Assembly (NCBI RefSeq): GCF_020532645.1
Contig: NZ_JAJAUZ010000056.1
Location: 1 to 46,926 of the forward strand
DNA: 46,926 nt
Reading direction: 5' to 3'
Source of the DNA: Streptomyces bambusae
Lineage (GTDB): Bacteria; Actinomycetota; Actinomycetes; Streptomycetales; Streptomycetaceae
The notes beneath the pieces are model-generated. The model saw only the letters and a list, made by a program, of their open reading frames with translations, made no database searches and was not told where the DNA came from. Below are positions 8,494 through 14,931 of this stretch, in pieces. Both the position numbers and the translations under genes were made by a program. Within the stretch, counting starts at the first letter, position 1. Every line of letters starts with the position of its first letter.

Positions 8494-8721
8494 GTGGTGA
8501 CGCCGATGCCCGACGGAAGCACAGCGAACAGACCGCACACGGAAGCCGCGGAACAGCCCGCGCGGGAGGAGCCGGAGACCGCGGCGCAGCGCAGACAGCG
8601 GCGCGCCCAGTTCCTCCGCGACCTCAACGAGGCGCGCGAGCTGCGCGACCGCGTCCAGCCGCGGCGGGCCCGCGCCGCCCGGATGCGGCAGCAGATGCGC
8701 ATGCGCACCTTCCGCTGGTGA
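8494..8721 (+). CDS. Small basic conserved hypothetical protein
   Basis: 75 codons from GTG 8494, or 71 aa from ATG 8506 (MPDGSTANRPHTEAAEQ), which I think equally likely; GGAGGAGG at 8467-8474 is the nearest ribosome site for the upstream start. The protein is hydrophilic. An acidic N-terminus is followed by an Arg-rich helical C-terminus (AQRRQRRAQFLRDLNEAREL, then RARAARMRQQMRMRTFRW). There is no signal peptide or membrane segment. The composition suggests nucleic-acid binding or coiled coil. The family is unrecognised. It lies just before the tadA pair on the same strand. Confidence 0.6.
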   Translation: MVTPMPDGSTANRPHTEAAEQPAREEPETAAQRRQRRAQFLRDLNEARELRDRVQPRRARAARMRQQMRMRTFRW

Positions 8722-8904
8722 CCGGGCTCGGTCCGGGCAGCGCCGCGCCGGGCGCCGCCACGGGCCGAAACGGACCCTCCGGACCCGGCAGAACCGGCCC
8801 GACGTGCACTTGCGGCGCGACGCAAGCGCGGAAGACCTCTCGCAAAGCCCTTGTTTCTGCCACGATGCCGATGGGGCGGGGCACGGACGGGCACGCAGGC
8901 CGTT

Positions 8905-8941
8905 CCTCCTCCCCCAACCTCCGGCCGGGGGGACCCCCAAC
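8905..8941. repeat. Second G/C-run palindromic element upstream of the tadA pair
   Basis: CTCCCCCAACCTCCGG followed by CCGGGGGGACCCCCAA forms an imperfect palindrome of the same style as the element at 8429. It lies 30-70 bases before the start of the deaminase-associated gene. Confidence 0.4.
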
Positions 8942-8972
8942 CGGCACGCCTATGACCAGTGGGAGAGTCACG

Positions 8973-9536
8973 GTGTACTTCGCCGCACTGCTCGCGCGCA
9001 CCGAAGACGGGTGGGAAGCGAGCGACACGGATCTCGACAACGTCGAGACGCTGTCCGATCTGACTGAACTGGCCCGCGAATCCTCGGCCGACGAAGAGGA
9101 GACGGTCCTCGTCTTCATCGAGCAGGAGGACTCCTGGTTCGCCATCGTCCGCGTCGACGGCGAGGACGACCCCCGGATCTTCGTGTCGGACGCCGCCGCG
9201 GCCGCCCGCAGCTCGTACGGGGAGATCCTGCTCACCGACGAACTGCTCGGCCGTGAACCGGGCTCCGTCGACGACGAACTGGAGGAGCTGGTGGACCTCG
9301 ACGGCACGGAGGACGGCGAACCCGAGCCGCCCGCCGGGGCCGAGGGCTACGAGGACGACCTCGACGAGGAGTCCGGCCCGGCCGCCGAGGCGGTGCCCCC
9401 GGGTCCGATCGGGGACCTGCACATCCTGGCCGACCTGGGCCTGTCCCAGCGCGAGCTGCTGAGCCTGAGCACCGACGCGCTCGGCGAGATCGCCGAGGCC
9501 CTGGGCGCCTCCGAAGTCCTGGAGACCGTCCGCTAG
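8973..9536 (+). CDS. tRNA adenosine deaminase-associated protein
   Basis: 187 aa from GTG 8973. This start is preferred over the in-frame ATG 8952 because GGGAGAG (8961-8967) sits 5 nt before it and family members begin with (M/V)YFAALLARTEDGWEASD. The protein is strongly acidic. An N-terminal alpha/beta part contains TVLVFIEQEDSWFAIVRVDG, DPRIFVSDAAAAARSSYGE follows, a variable acidic linker (about residues 95-140) comes next, and a helical end LGLSQRELLSLSTDALGEIA closes it. It overlaps tadA by one base (TAGTG), implying translational coupling. The role is unknown; the constant pairing with tadA suggests it assists or regulates the deaminase. Confidence 0.85.
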   Translation: MYFAALLARTEDGWEASDTDLDNVETLSDLTELARESSADEEETVLVFIEQEDSWFAIVRVDGEDDPRIFVSDAAAAARSSYGEILLTDELLGREPGSVDDELEELVDLDGTEDGEPEPPAGAEGYEDDLDEESGPAAEAVPPGPIGDLHILADLGLSQRELLSLSTDALGEIAEALGASEVLETVR

Positions 9537-10117
9537 TGAACACCCCGCACCACCCGGCGCGGCCGGCGGAGGACACCCCCCCTGCCGGCCGCGCACCGGC
9601 GTCCGGGCCCGCACCCGACCCCGATCCCGTACCCGACCCCGTACGCGATCCCGTACGCGATCCTGTGCGCGATCCCTGGCGGCCGGCCATGCGGCAGGCC
9701 ATGGACGAGGCCGCGCGGGCGGCTCTGGACGGCGACGTGCCGGTCGGCGCCGTGCTGCTCGCCCCGGACGGCAGCGTGCTCGCCACCGGCCGCAACGAGC
9801 GCGAACTGACCGGGGACCCGACCGCCCACGCCGAGGTCCTCGCGCTGCGCCGGGGCGCCGCCCGGCTCGGGGAGTGGCGGCTGACCGGGTGCACCCTCGT
9901 GGTGACCCTGGAGCCGTGCGTGATGTGCGCCGGCGCGCTCGTCCAGTCCCGCGTCGACCGGGTCGTCTACGGGGCCGTCGACGAGAAGGCGGGCGCCGCG
10001 GGCTCGCTCTGGGACCTCGTACGGGACCGGCGCCTCAACCACCGGCCCGAAGTGATCGCCGGGGTGCTCGGGGACGCGTGCGCGGAGCAGCTGAGCGCTT
10101 TCTTCCGCGATCTGTGA
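9536..10117 (+). CDS. tadA: tRNA adenosine(34) deaminase TadA
   Basis: 193 aa. It deaminates A34 to inosine in tRNA-Arg(ACG); that substrate tRNA is encoded at 25639-25711 in this window. The cytidine/deoxycytidylate deaminase zinc site is visible as HAEVLAL and PCVMCAGALVQSRVDRVVYG. GTG at 9536 overlaps the upstream stop by 1 nt. The first 50 residues are a Pro/Asp-rich extension absent from short TadA proteins, including three tandem DPVR units coded by a 12-bp repeat (about 9635-9675). The catalytic domain begins near MRQAMDEAARAAL, so an internal ATG at 9690 is an alternative start. Confidence 0.93.
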   Translation: MNTPHHPARPAEDTPPAGRAPASGPAPDPDPVPDPVRDPVRDPVRDPWRPAMRQAMDEAARAALDGDVPVGAVLLAPDGSVLATGRNERELTGDPTAHAEVLALRRGAARLGEWRLTGCTLVVTLEPCVMCAGALVQSRVDRVVYGAVDEKAGAAGSLWDLVRDRRLNHRPEVIAGVLGDACAEQLSAFFRDL

Positions 10118-10238
10118 GACATCCGAAGAAACCCGGTGCCGCATGCTGCGCCGCAGGTCAGGGCCTTACGAGTACAGCCGGCGAGGCTCGTCGGCAGCGC
10201 CTGCGGGGCCCCTTCGGGAGGGTCCGGGCGGGCCTGAT

Positions 10239-10269
10239 TTGCAAAGCACTGGGCCCCTTGGGCTAGGAT
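10239..10269 (+). promoter_or_regulatory. Candidate promoter of tRNA-Ser(CGA)
   Basis: TTGCAA (10239-10244) and TAGGAT (10264-10269) with a 19-bp spacer end 7 bases before the mature tRNA. This matches the housekeeping (HrdB-type) consensus, with a slightly long spacer. Confidence 0.6.
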
Positions 10270-10276
10270 CTCTCCC

Positions 10277-10361
10277 GGTAGTGTGTCCGAGTGGCCGAAG
10301 GAGCTCGCCTCGAAAGCGAGTATGGGGCAACCCATCGGGGGTTCAAATCCCTCCACTACCG
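10277..10361 (+). tRNA. tRNA-Ser (anticodon CGA)
   Basis: 85-nt class II tRNA. Acceptor GGTAGTG pairs with CACTACC and the discriminator is G. The anticodon arm is CTCGC-CTCGAAA-GCGAG with CGA at 10311-10313, there is a long variable arm, and the T-loop is GGTTCAAATCC. It reads UCG codons. CCA is not encoded. Confidence 0.97.
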
Positions 10362-10368
10362 CTCTTGA

Positions 10369-10402
10369 CGAAGGCCCCGGTTCGTACGAACCGGGGCCTT
10401 CG
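10369..10402 (+). terminator. Terminator of tRNA-Ser(CGA)
   Basis: A perfect 16-bp stem (CGAAGGCCCCGGTTCG and its complement) with a 2-nt TA centre starts 7 bases after the tRNA. Confidence 0.85.
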
Positions 10403-10447
10403 TGCACGCCCGCCGTGACCGCCCGGGGGCTCGGCCGTTGTCACGGC

Positions 10448-10726
10448 ATGACCAAGACCCAGCGCATCCTCGCGGCCGTCGCCCTCGCCGGCGCCGCCGC
10501 CGGCCTCGCCGCCCCCGCCGCCGCGGCGGCCCCGCTGCCGGTGGAGGAGATCCTCCCGGCCGCCGCCCCCGACATGCCGGCGGCCGCCCGGCCCCAGCTC
10601 CAGCAGCTCGGCCAGGGCCTGAACGAGCTCAACCAGCTCAACCAGCTGATGTCGCTCCCGGACCAGCTGGACCCGGTGATCGCCCCCGCCGCGCCCGTCC
10701 TGGGGCTGCTCGGCGCCTTCGAGTAG
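10448..10726 (+). CDS. Small secreted Ala/Pro/Leu-rich protein
   Basis: 92 aa from ATG 10448. The signal peptide MTKTQRILAAVALAGAAAGLA ends near AAAAA-PLP. The mature part (about 65 aa) has Pro/Ala-rich ends and a central Gln/Leu/Asn helix (LQQLGQGLNELNQLNQLMSL) with a heptad-like pattern. No Cys, no LPXTG and no lipobox, so it is probably released. It resembles short secreted proteins of Streptomyces with no known function. No clear Shine-Dalgarno sequence. Two hairpins follow. Confidence 0.7.
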   Translation: MTKTQRILAAVALAGAAAGLAAPAAAAAPLPVEEILPAAAPDMPAAARPQLQQLGQGLNELNQLNQLMSLPDQLDPVIAPAAPVLGLLGAFE

Positions 10727-10742
10727 GGCGCCCGGGACATGC

Positions 10743-10773
10743 AGAAGGCCCCGACGGGGGATCGGGGCCTTCT
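10743..10773 (+). terminator. Hairpin after the small secreted gene
   Basis: AGAAGGCCCCGA / TCGGGGCCTTCT, a perfect 12-bp stem with an 8-nt loop, 17 bases after the stop. Confidence 0.8.
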
Positions 10774-10783
10774 GACGCGGGAC

Positions 10784-10820
10784 GGGGGAAGCGGCATCGG
10801 GGGGACAAGCCGCTTCCCCC
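10784..10820. terminator. Second hairpin in the 10727-11087 spacer
   Basis: GGGGGAAGCGGC / GCCGCTTCCCCC, a perfect 12-bp stem with a 13-nt loop. It may be a backup terminator. The remaining spacer up to 11087 shows no convincing gene. Confidence 0.5.
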
Positions 10821-11087
10821 GGTGTGGACGGACCTGCCAGTCCGGGCCGCAGTCAGGGGGGAAGCCTGCGACTCGGACCCCGCAGTGAGGCCCAGTCCCC
10901 GCCCTCCGGTTTCCTGCCAGAACCGGTGGGCTCATGAACAATCCTGCGCCTCGCGCACCCGCGAAAGGAGCGGCAAAGGGCCCGGACCGGCAGGTCATTG
11001 GTCCATAAAGACCGGGTGAGCGCCACAACCCGACCGGATAGACTCGCGCGACTCGCGTGAGCCGGCAGGGGAGGCCGAAAACCGATC

Positions 11088-11249
11088 ATGGACACCAAGA
11101 AATTCGCCACGGGCGCCCTCGTGGTCTTCGTGCTGTACACGATCATCACCCAGCCGGCCAAGTCCGCCGATTTCGTCCAGATAGGTTTCCAGGGCATCTC
11201 CGACGCCGCCCAGGGCATTGGCGAGTTCATGACCGAACTGGTGCGCTGA
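11088..11249 (+). CDS. 53-residue single-helix membrane protein
   Basis: ATG 11088 follows GGGGAGG (11068-11074); the gene ends with TGA at 11247-11249. The sequence begins MDTKKFATGALVVFVLYTII. One membrane helix (about residues 7-21) is followed by a short amphipathic tail with DFVQIGFQGISDAAQGIGE and an acidic end. Codon use is typical of the genome and a hairpin follows directly, both supporting a real gene. The family is unrecognised. It lies 190 bp upstream of the SigF-like gene on the same strand, separated from it by a terminator. Confidence 0.72.
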   Translation: MDTKKFATGALVVFVLYTIITQPAKSADFVQIGFQGISDAAQGIGEFMTELVR

Positions 11250-11280
11250 ACCCGTACGCTGACGCGGTTTCCGGTCTTCC

Positions 11281-11308
11281 GGCCCCCCATCCGACGGGTG
11301 GGGGGCCT
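11281..11308 (+). terminator. Terminator of the 53-residue protein gene
   Basis: GGCCCCCCAYCC-type arm (11281-11292) pairs with GGGTGGGGGGCC (11296-11307) with one mismatch, and is followed by TTCTGTGTT. Confidence 0.75.
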
Positions 11309-11366
11309 TCTGTGTTCACAGCCCCCAACTGCCCCAACTTGCCCCCAACACGGCGATATACGGTGC

Positions 11367-11395
11367 TTGCACACAGTGCACATGTGTTGTGATGC
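11367..11395 (+). promoter_or_regulatory. Possible control region of the SigF-like gene
   Basis: ACACA-N7-TGTGT (11371-11387) overlaps TTGCAC (11367-11372) and ends about 50 bases before the GTG start. The inverted repeat could be an operator on the promoter; the -10 is not clear. Confidence 0.3.
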
Positions 11396-11440
11396 TATGA
11401 CCGCTTTTGACGGATAGTTGATCGACTGTGAAGGGGTGGC

Positions 11441-12442
11441 GTGACCGTGCCGGCCAGTGCAACGCCTCAGGTGCCGCCCCAGCAGGACGAGCCCCCCGGC
11501 CACGTCGCGAGTCCGGTCGCGCGCCACGTCGCGAGTTCCCTCGCCCGCCCCGTCGTGAGCCCGGTCGCCGGCCCGCTCGCGAGTCCCGTCGCCGGCCAGG
11601 TCGTGAGTCCCTCCACCAGCCAGGACGCCGACCGGGTCGCGAGCCGGGCCGCCGGGCTCCCGGCCCGCCAGCAGAGCACCAGGGGCGCCGACACCCGGGC
11701 CCTGACCCAGGTCCTCTTCGCAGAGCTGAAGGGCCTGGAGCCGGGCACCAGCGAGCACCGGCGGGTCCGCAGCGCCCTGATCGAGGCCAACCTCCCGCTC
11801 GTCCGGTACGCGGCCGCCCGCTTCCGCAGCCGCAACGAGCCGATGGAGGACGTGGTCCAGGTCGGCACGATCGGGCTGATCAACGCGATCGACCGGTTCG
11901 ACCCCGACCGCGGCGTGCAGTTCCCGACCTTCGCGATGCCCACCGTGGTCGGCGAGATCAAGCGCTACTTCCGCGACAACGTCCGCACCGTCCACGTACC
12001 GCGCCGGCTGCACGAGCTGTGGGTCCAGGTCAACGCGGCCACCGAGGACCTCACCACGGCCCACGGACGCACCCCCACCACCCCGGAGATCGCCGAGCGG
12101 CTGCGCATCTCCGAGGACGAGGTGCTGTCCTGCATCGAGGCCGGACGCTCGTACCACGCCACCTCGCTGGAGGCGGCCCAGGAGGGCGACGGGCTGCCCG
12201 GACTGCTCGACCGGCTCGGGTACGAGGACCCCGAGCTGGCCGGGGTCGAACACCGCGACCTCGTCCGGCACCTGCTCGTCCAGCTCCCCGAGCGGGAGCA
12301 GCGGATCCTGCTGCTGCGCTACTACAACAACCTGACGCAGTCACAGATCAGCGCGGAACTCGGGGTCTCCCAGATGCACGTCTCGCGCTTGCTCGCGCGG
12401 AGCTTCGCCCGGCTCAGATCCGCAAACCGGATCGAGGCGTAG
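11441..12442 (+). CDS. sigF: SigB/SigF-family RNA polymerase sigma factor, SigF-like
   Basis: 333 aa. GTG 11441 is preceded by AAGGGGTGG. Region 2 is NLPLVRYAAARFRSRNEPMEDVVQVGTIGLINAIDRFD, with FPTFAMPTVVGEIKRYFRD following (about 115-185). Region 3 is RTPTTPEIAERLRISEDEVLS. Region 4 has RILLLRYYNNLTQSQISAELGVSQMHVSRLLAR. The group directs stress or sporulation genes. Neighbour order suggests the SigF orthologue, which acts late in spore maturation in S. coelicolor; the symbol is inferred from that. The first 80 residues are a Pro/Val/Ala repeat extension (VASPVA-like units) encoded by degenerate 18-24-bp DNA repeats (11503-11650). No anti-sigma gene is nearby. Confidence 0.85.
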   Translation: MTVPASATPQVPPQQDEPPGHVASPVARHVASSLARPVVSPVAGPLASPVAGQVVSPSTSQDADRVASRAAGLPARQQSTRGADTRALTQVLFAELKGLEPGTSEHRRVRSALIEANLPLVRYAAARFRSRNEPMEDVVQVGTIGLINAIDRFDPDRGVQFPTFAMPTVVGEIKRYFRDNVRTVHVPRRLHELWVQVNAATEDLTTAHGRTPTTPEIAERLRISEDEVLSCIEAGRSYHATSLEAAQEGDGLPGLLDRLGYEDPELAGVEHRDLVRHLLVQLPEREQRILLLRYYNNLTQSQISAELGVSQMHVSRLLARSFARLRSANRIEA

Positions 12443-12569
12443 CTGAATCGGGTGGTGATCACTCCGCCCGTTTCCCGACAGATCCGACCTATTACGCCCT
12501 GTCGCTGCACAGATATGTCGACTTGGCGCTACAGCGCGTTGCCGACATGTGACATTCTGCTGGAACCGC

Positions 12570-12596
12570 GTTTGACGCAGCTCCTCCTCCGGTATT
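12570..12596 (+). promoter_or_regulatory. SigB/F-type promoter candidate of the SigN-like gene
   Basis: GTTT (12570-12573), a 16-bp spacer, then CGGTAT (12590-12595). This differs at one position from the GTTT-N14-17-GGGTAT consensus used by actinobacterial SigB/SigF-group factors. It lies about 70 bases before the ATG, so the gene may be read by its own or its neighbour's product. Confidence 0.5.
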
Positions 12597-12663
12597 CAGG
12601 TGGAGGCTGCGTTCCTCCGACGGGCGCGCCCGACGCGACCGTCCGCGACCACAAGGGGGTGGC

Positions 12664-13509
12664 ATGTCCGCAGAACAGGGCAGCTCCGAGGTGCTCACGC
12701 TCGTCAAGAGCGAGGCACCTGCGCCGGCTGCACCCGACCGCTCGGAAGCCATCGACACCCGTACCCTCTCCCGTTCCCTGTTCCTGAGGCTCGCCGCCCT
12801 GGACGCGGACAGCCCCGACCGGGCGTACGTGCGGGACACCCTGATCGAACTGAACCTCCCGCTCGTGCGGTACGCGGCGGCGCGCTTCCGCAGCCGCAAC
12901 GAGCCGATGGAGGACATCGTCCAGGTCGGCACGATCGGGCTGATCAAGGCGATCGACCGGTTCGACTGCGAACGCGGCGTGGAGTTCCCGACCTTCGCGA
13001 TGCCGACGGTCGTGGGCGAGATCAAGCGCTTCTTCCGCGACACCTCCTGGTCGGTGCGCGTCCCGCGGCGGCTCCAGGAGCTGCGGCTGGCACTGACCAA
13101 GGCGAGCGACGAGCTGGCGCAGAAGCTGGACCGCTCGCCGACGGTCACCGAACTCGCCGCCGTCCTCGGGGTGTCGGAGGAAGAGGTCGTCGACGGCCTC
13201 GCGGTCGGCAACGCGTACACGGCGTCCTCGCTCGACTCCCCCTCCCCGGAGGACGAGGGCGGCGAGGGTTCGCTCGCGGACCGGCTCGGGTACGAGGACA
13301 CCGCGCTCGAAGGCGTCGAGTACCGCGAGTCCCTGAAGCCGCTGCTGGCCAAACTCCCGCCCCGGGAACGGCAGATCATCATGCTCCGCTTCTTCGCGAA
13401 CATGACGCAGTCGCAGATCGGCGAGGAGGTCGGCATCTCGCAGATGCACGTCTCCCGGCTGCTGACCCGCACACTGGCCCAGCTCCGGCAGGGGCTGATC
13501 GGCGACTGA
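12664..13509 (+). CDS. sigN: SigB/SigF-family RNA polymerase sigma factor, SigN-like
   Basis: 281 aa. ATG 12664 lies behind AAGGGGGTGG. It is closely similar to the preceding sigma factor through regions 2-4: NLPLVRYAAARFRSRNEPMED, FPTFAMPTVVGEIKRFFRD, then RQIIMLRFFANMTQSQIGEE and VGISQMHVSRLLTR. It lacks the long N-terminal extension. Tandem placement after the SigF-like gene suggests a duplication and matches the sigF-sigN pair I recall from S. coelicolor, where SigN acts during aerial development; the symbol rests on that synteny. No anti-sigma or anti-anti-sigma gene adjoins, so partner switching would have to act in trans. Confidence 0.85.
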   Translation: MSAEQGSSEVLTLVKSEAPAPAAPDRSEAIDTRTLSRSLFLRLAALDADSPDRAYVRDTLIELNLPLVRYAAARFRSRNEPMEDIVQVGTIGLIKAIDRFDCERGVEFPTFAMPTVVGEIKRFFRDTSWSVRVPRRLQELRLALTKASDELAQKLDRSPTVTELAAVLGVSEEEVVDGLAVGNAYTASSLDSPSPEDEGGEGSLADRLGYEDTALEGVEYRESLKPLLAKLPPRERQIIMLRFFANMTQSQIGEEVGISQMHVSRLLTRTLAQLRQGLIGD

Positions 13510-13540
13510 CCGCGCCACCCGCGTTCCCGTTCTTTCCAAT

Positions 13541-13553
13541 TGACGGAGCGTCA
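13541..13553. promoter_or_regulatory. Inverted repeat TGAC-N5-GTCA before the lipoprotein gene
   Basis: TGACGGAGCGTCA, a perfect palindrome apart from its central base, lies 15 bases before the ATG. It has the same TGAC-N5-GTCA form as a site upstream of the acyl-CoA operon (39168-39180), so one TetR-type regulator could read both; that is inference. Confidence 0.35.
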
Positions 13554-13567
13554 GGAACACTGGCGCG

Positions 13568-14527
13568 ATGCGAAGGGGAACCCTGTACGCGACCGCGGCG
13601 GCGGCCGCGCTGTCCCTCGGCGCGGCCCTGACCGCCTGCGGTGGCTCCGGCCCGGCGGGCTACGCGGCCGTGGGCGCCGCGGGAGCATCGCCGGACCGGG
13701 CACCGGGGCAGCTCGTACCGCCCGAGGGGCGCACGGAGATGCAGACGCTGGGGCCGGGGGGCGGGGGCGCGTCCGGCTCGGCCCCGGCCGGCACCGGGGG
13801 GTCCGGCACCCCTTCGGCCGGCGCCTCTTCGGCAGGCTCCGAGTCGTCCGGTTCCGCGTCGTCCGGTGGGGCGGCTTCCGGTGGGGTCTCGTCCGGCGGG
13901 GTCTCGTCCGGCGGGGCGGGAGCGGCTGGTGGCACGGCGTCCGGCTCGGGGGGCTCCGGTGGGGCTTCCGGTACGGCCGGCGGAGCGGGCGGCTCCGGGA
14001 GCACGGGCGGGGTCGCGGCCACGGGTGGGTCCGGTGGCGCGTCCGGCAGTGCCTCCGGTGGTGCATCCACGGGAGCGGCCGGCGGTGCGTCCGCGGGCGG
14101 ATCCGGCGGATCCGGCACGACCGGGGGCGGTACGAGCAGCAGCGGCGGCGCGGTTTCGGGCGGGACCACGACCGGCGGCACCGGTACGGGCGGAAGCGGC
14201 GGCAGCACGCCGGAGCCGGAACCCGCGCGGCTCACGCTCGGCACCCCCGAGCGTTCGGCCGCGGAGCACCGCTGGTGCGAGAAGGTGGCGGTATCGTTCC
14301 GCAACTCAGGGGGCACGGCGGTGCGTTCCGGCACCGTGGAGTTCGCGACGCACGTCATCGGCCTGCTCGGCACCGACTGGGCGACCATCACCTCGTCGCA
14401 GCCACTGCCGGCACCGATCGGCCCGCGGTCGCGCAAGACGGAGACCTACACGGTGTGCGTGGACGCCTGGCGGGTGCCGCTCGGCATGCACATCGAGACC
14501 CGCGAGGTCACCGCAGACTGGCGATGA
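13568..14527 (+). CDS. Gly/Ser-rich lipoprotein with conserved C-terminal domain
   Basis: 319 aa from ATG 13568. A lipoprotein signal (MRRGTLYATAAAAALSLGAA, lipobox LTAC with Cys at about residue 23) predicts lipidation and outer-face membrane anchoring. Residues 60-210 are almost entirely Gly, Ser, Ala and Thr (GGSGGASG- and SSGGVSSGG-like repeats), a flexible spacer. Residues 215-319 form a compact domain starting PARLTLGTPERSAAEHRWCE and including VAVSFRNSGGTAVRSGTVEF and KTETYTVCVDAWRVP, with two Cys that could form a disulfide. It looks like an immunoglobulin-like beta domain held away from the membrane. The family is unrecognised. Confidence 0.78.
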   Translation: MRRGTLYATAAAAALSLGAALTACGGSGPAGYAAVGAAGASPDRAPGQLVPPEGRTEMQTLGPGGGGASGSAPAGTGGSGTPSAGASSAGSESSGSASSGGAASGGVSSGGVSSGGAGAAGGTASGSGGSGGASGTAGGAGGSGSTGGVAATGGSGGASGSASGGASTGAAGGASAGGSGGSGTTGGGTSSSGGAVSGGTTTGGTGTGGSGGSTPEPEPARLTLGTPERSAAEHRWCEKVAVSFRNSGGTAVRSGTVEFATHVIGLLGTDWATITSSQPLPAPIGPRSRKTETYTVCVDAWRVPLGMHIETREVTADWR

Positions 14528-14552
14528 CCCCGCGGGGCATCGGCGGGAACGG

Positions 14553-14750
14553 TCAGGCCAGCGCCAGCCAGGCCACGGCCGCGAGGACCGCGACGACGGC
14601 CACGACGCCGACGATGAGGCCCACGCGCGGGCCGGACTGCGCGGCCGCCGCGGGGCGGTGCGGCTCGCCCTCGTCGACGAAGGCGCGGAACATCTGGGTG
14701 CTGCCCGCGGGGTCGTAGTTGCCCTCGGGGCCCGGGGTGTTGTGTGCCAT
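14553..14750 (-). CDS. Small tail-anchored membrane protein
   Basis: 65 aa from ATG 14750. A hydrophilic N-terminus (MAHNTPGPEGNYDPAGSTQM, then FRAFVDEGEPHRP) leads to one C-terminal helix (VGLIVGVVAVVAVLAAVAWL) with almost no residue after it, so it is a predicted tail-anchored protein. A TAGGGT box ends 7 nt before the ATG, with TTGGGC 18 bp further upstream, so the mRNA is probably leaderless. Convergent with the lipoprotein gene. Function unknown. Confidence 0.72.
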   Translation of the reverse strand: MAHNTPGPEGNYDPAGSTQMFRAFVDEGEPHRPAAAAQSGPRVGLIVGVVAVVAVLAAVAWLALA

Positions 14751-14757
14751 GCACGGG

Positions 14758-14787
14758 ACCCTAGCGAACGCTCCACGCCGAGCCCAA
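14758..14787 (-). promoter_or_regulatory. Promoter of the tail-anchored protein gene (leaderless)
   Basis: Minus strand: TTGGGC (14787-14782), 18-bp spacer, TAGGGT (14763-14758), 7 nt to the ATG at 14750. Confidence 0.55.
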
Positions 14788-14841
14788 GCCCGGACCGGGA
14801 CATCCTTTTCTCATCCTTTGCCTCTACCTGACCAGATTCGT

Positions 14842-14883
14842 TTGCCTGCGGCAACCATCCACTTCTACGGTTGCTTCGAGCAA
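14842..14883 (+). promoter_or_regulatory. Tandem operators TTGC-N5-GCAA before the MFS gene
   Basis: TTGCCTGCGGCAA (14842-14854) and TTGCTTCGAGCAA (14871-14883) share the exact form TTGC-N5-GCAA, 29 bp centre to centre. A candidate promoter TTGCCT (14842-14847), 18-bp spacer, TACGGT (14866-14871) places one site on the -35 and the other just after the -10, an arrangement suited to repression. The convergent TetR at 16543-17190 is the obvious candidate binder. Confidence 0.6.
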
Positions 14884-14931
14884 CGAGATGGGCCTGCCGG
14901 GCATCGACGTCTCGGTAACCGAAGGAATCAC

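Noticed and set aside
13750..14210. CRISPR-like repeat array
   Set aside because: Repeats are short Gly/Ser codon repeats in frame with no unique spacers; no cas genes.
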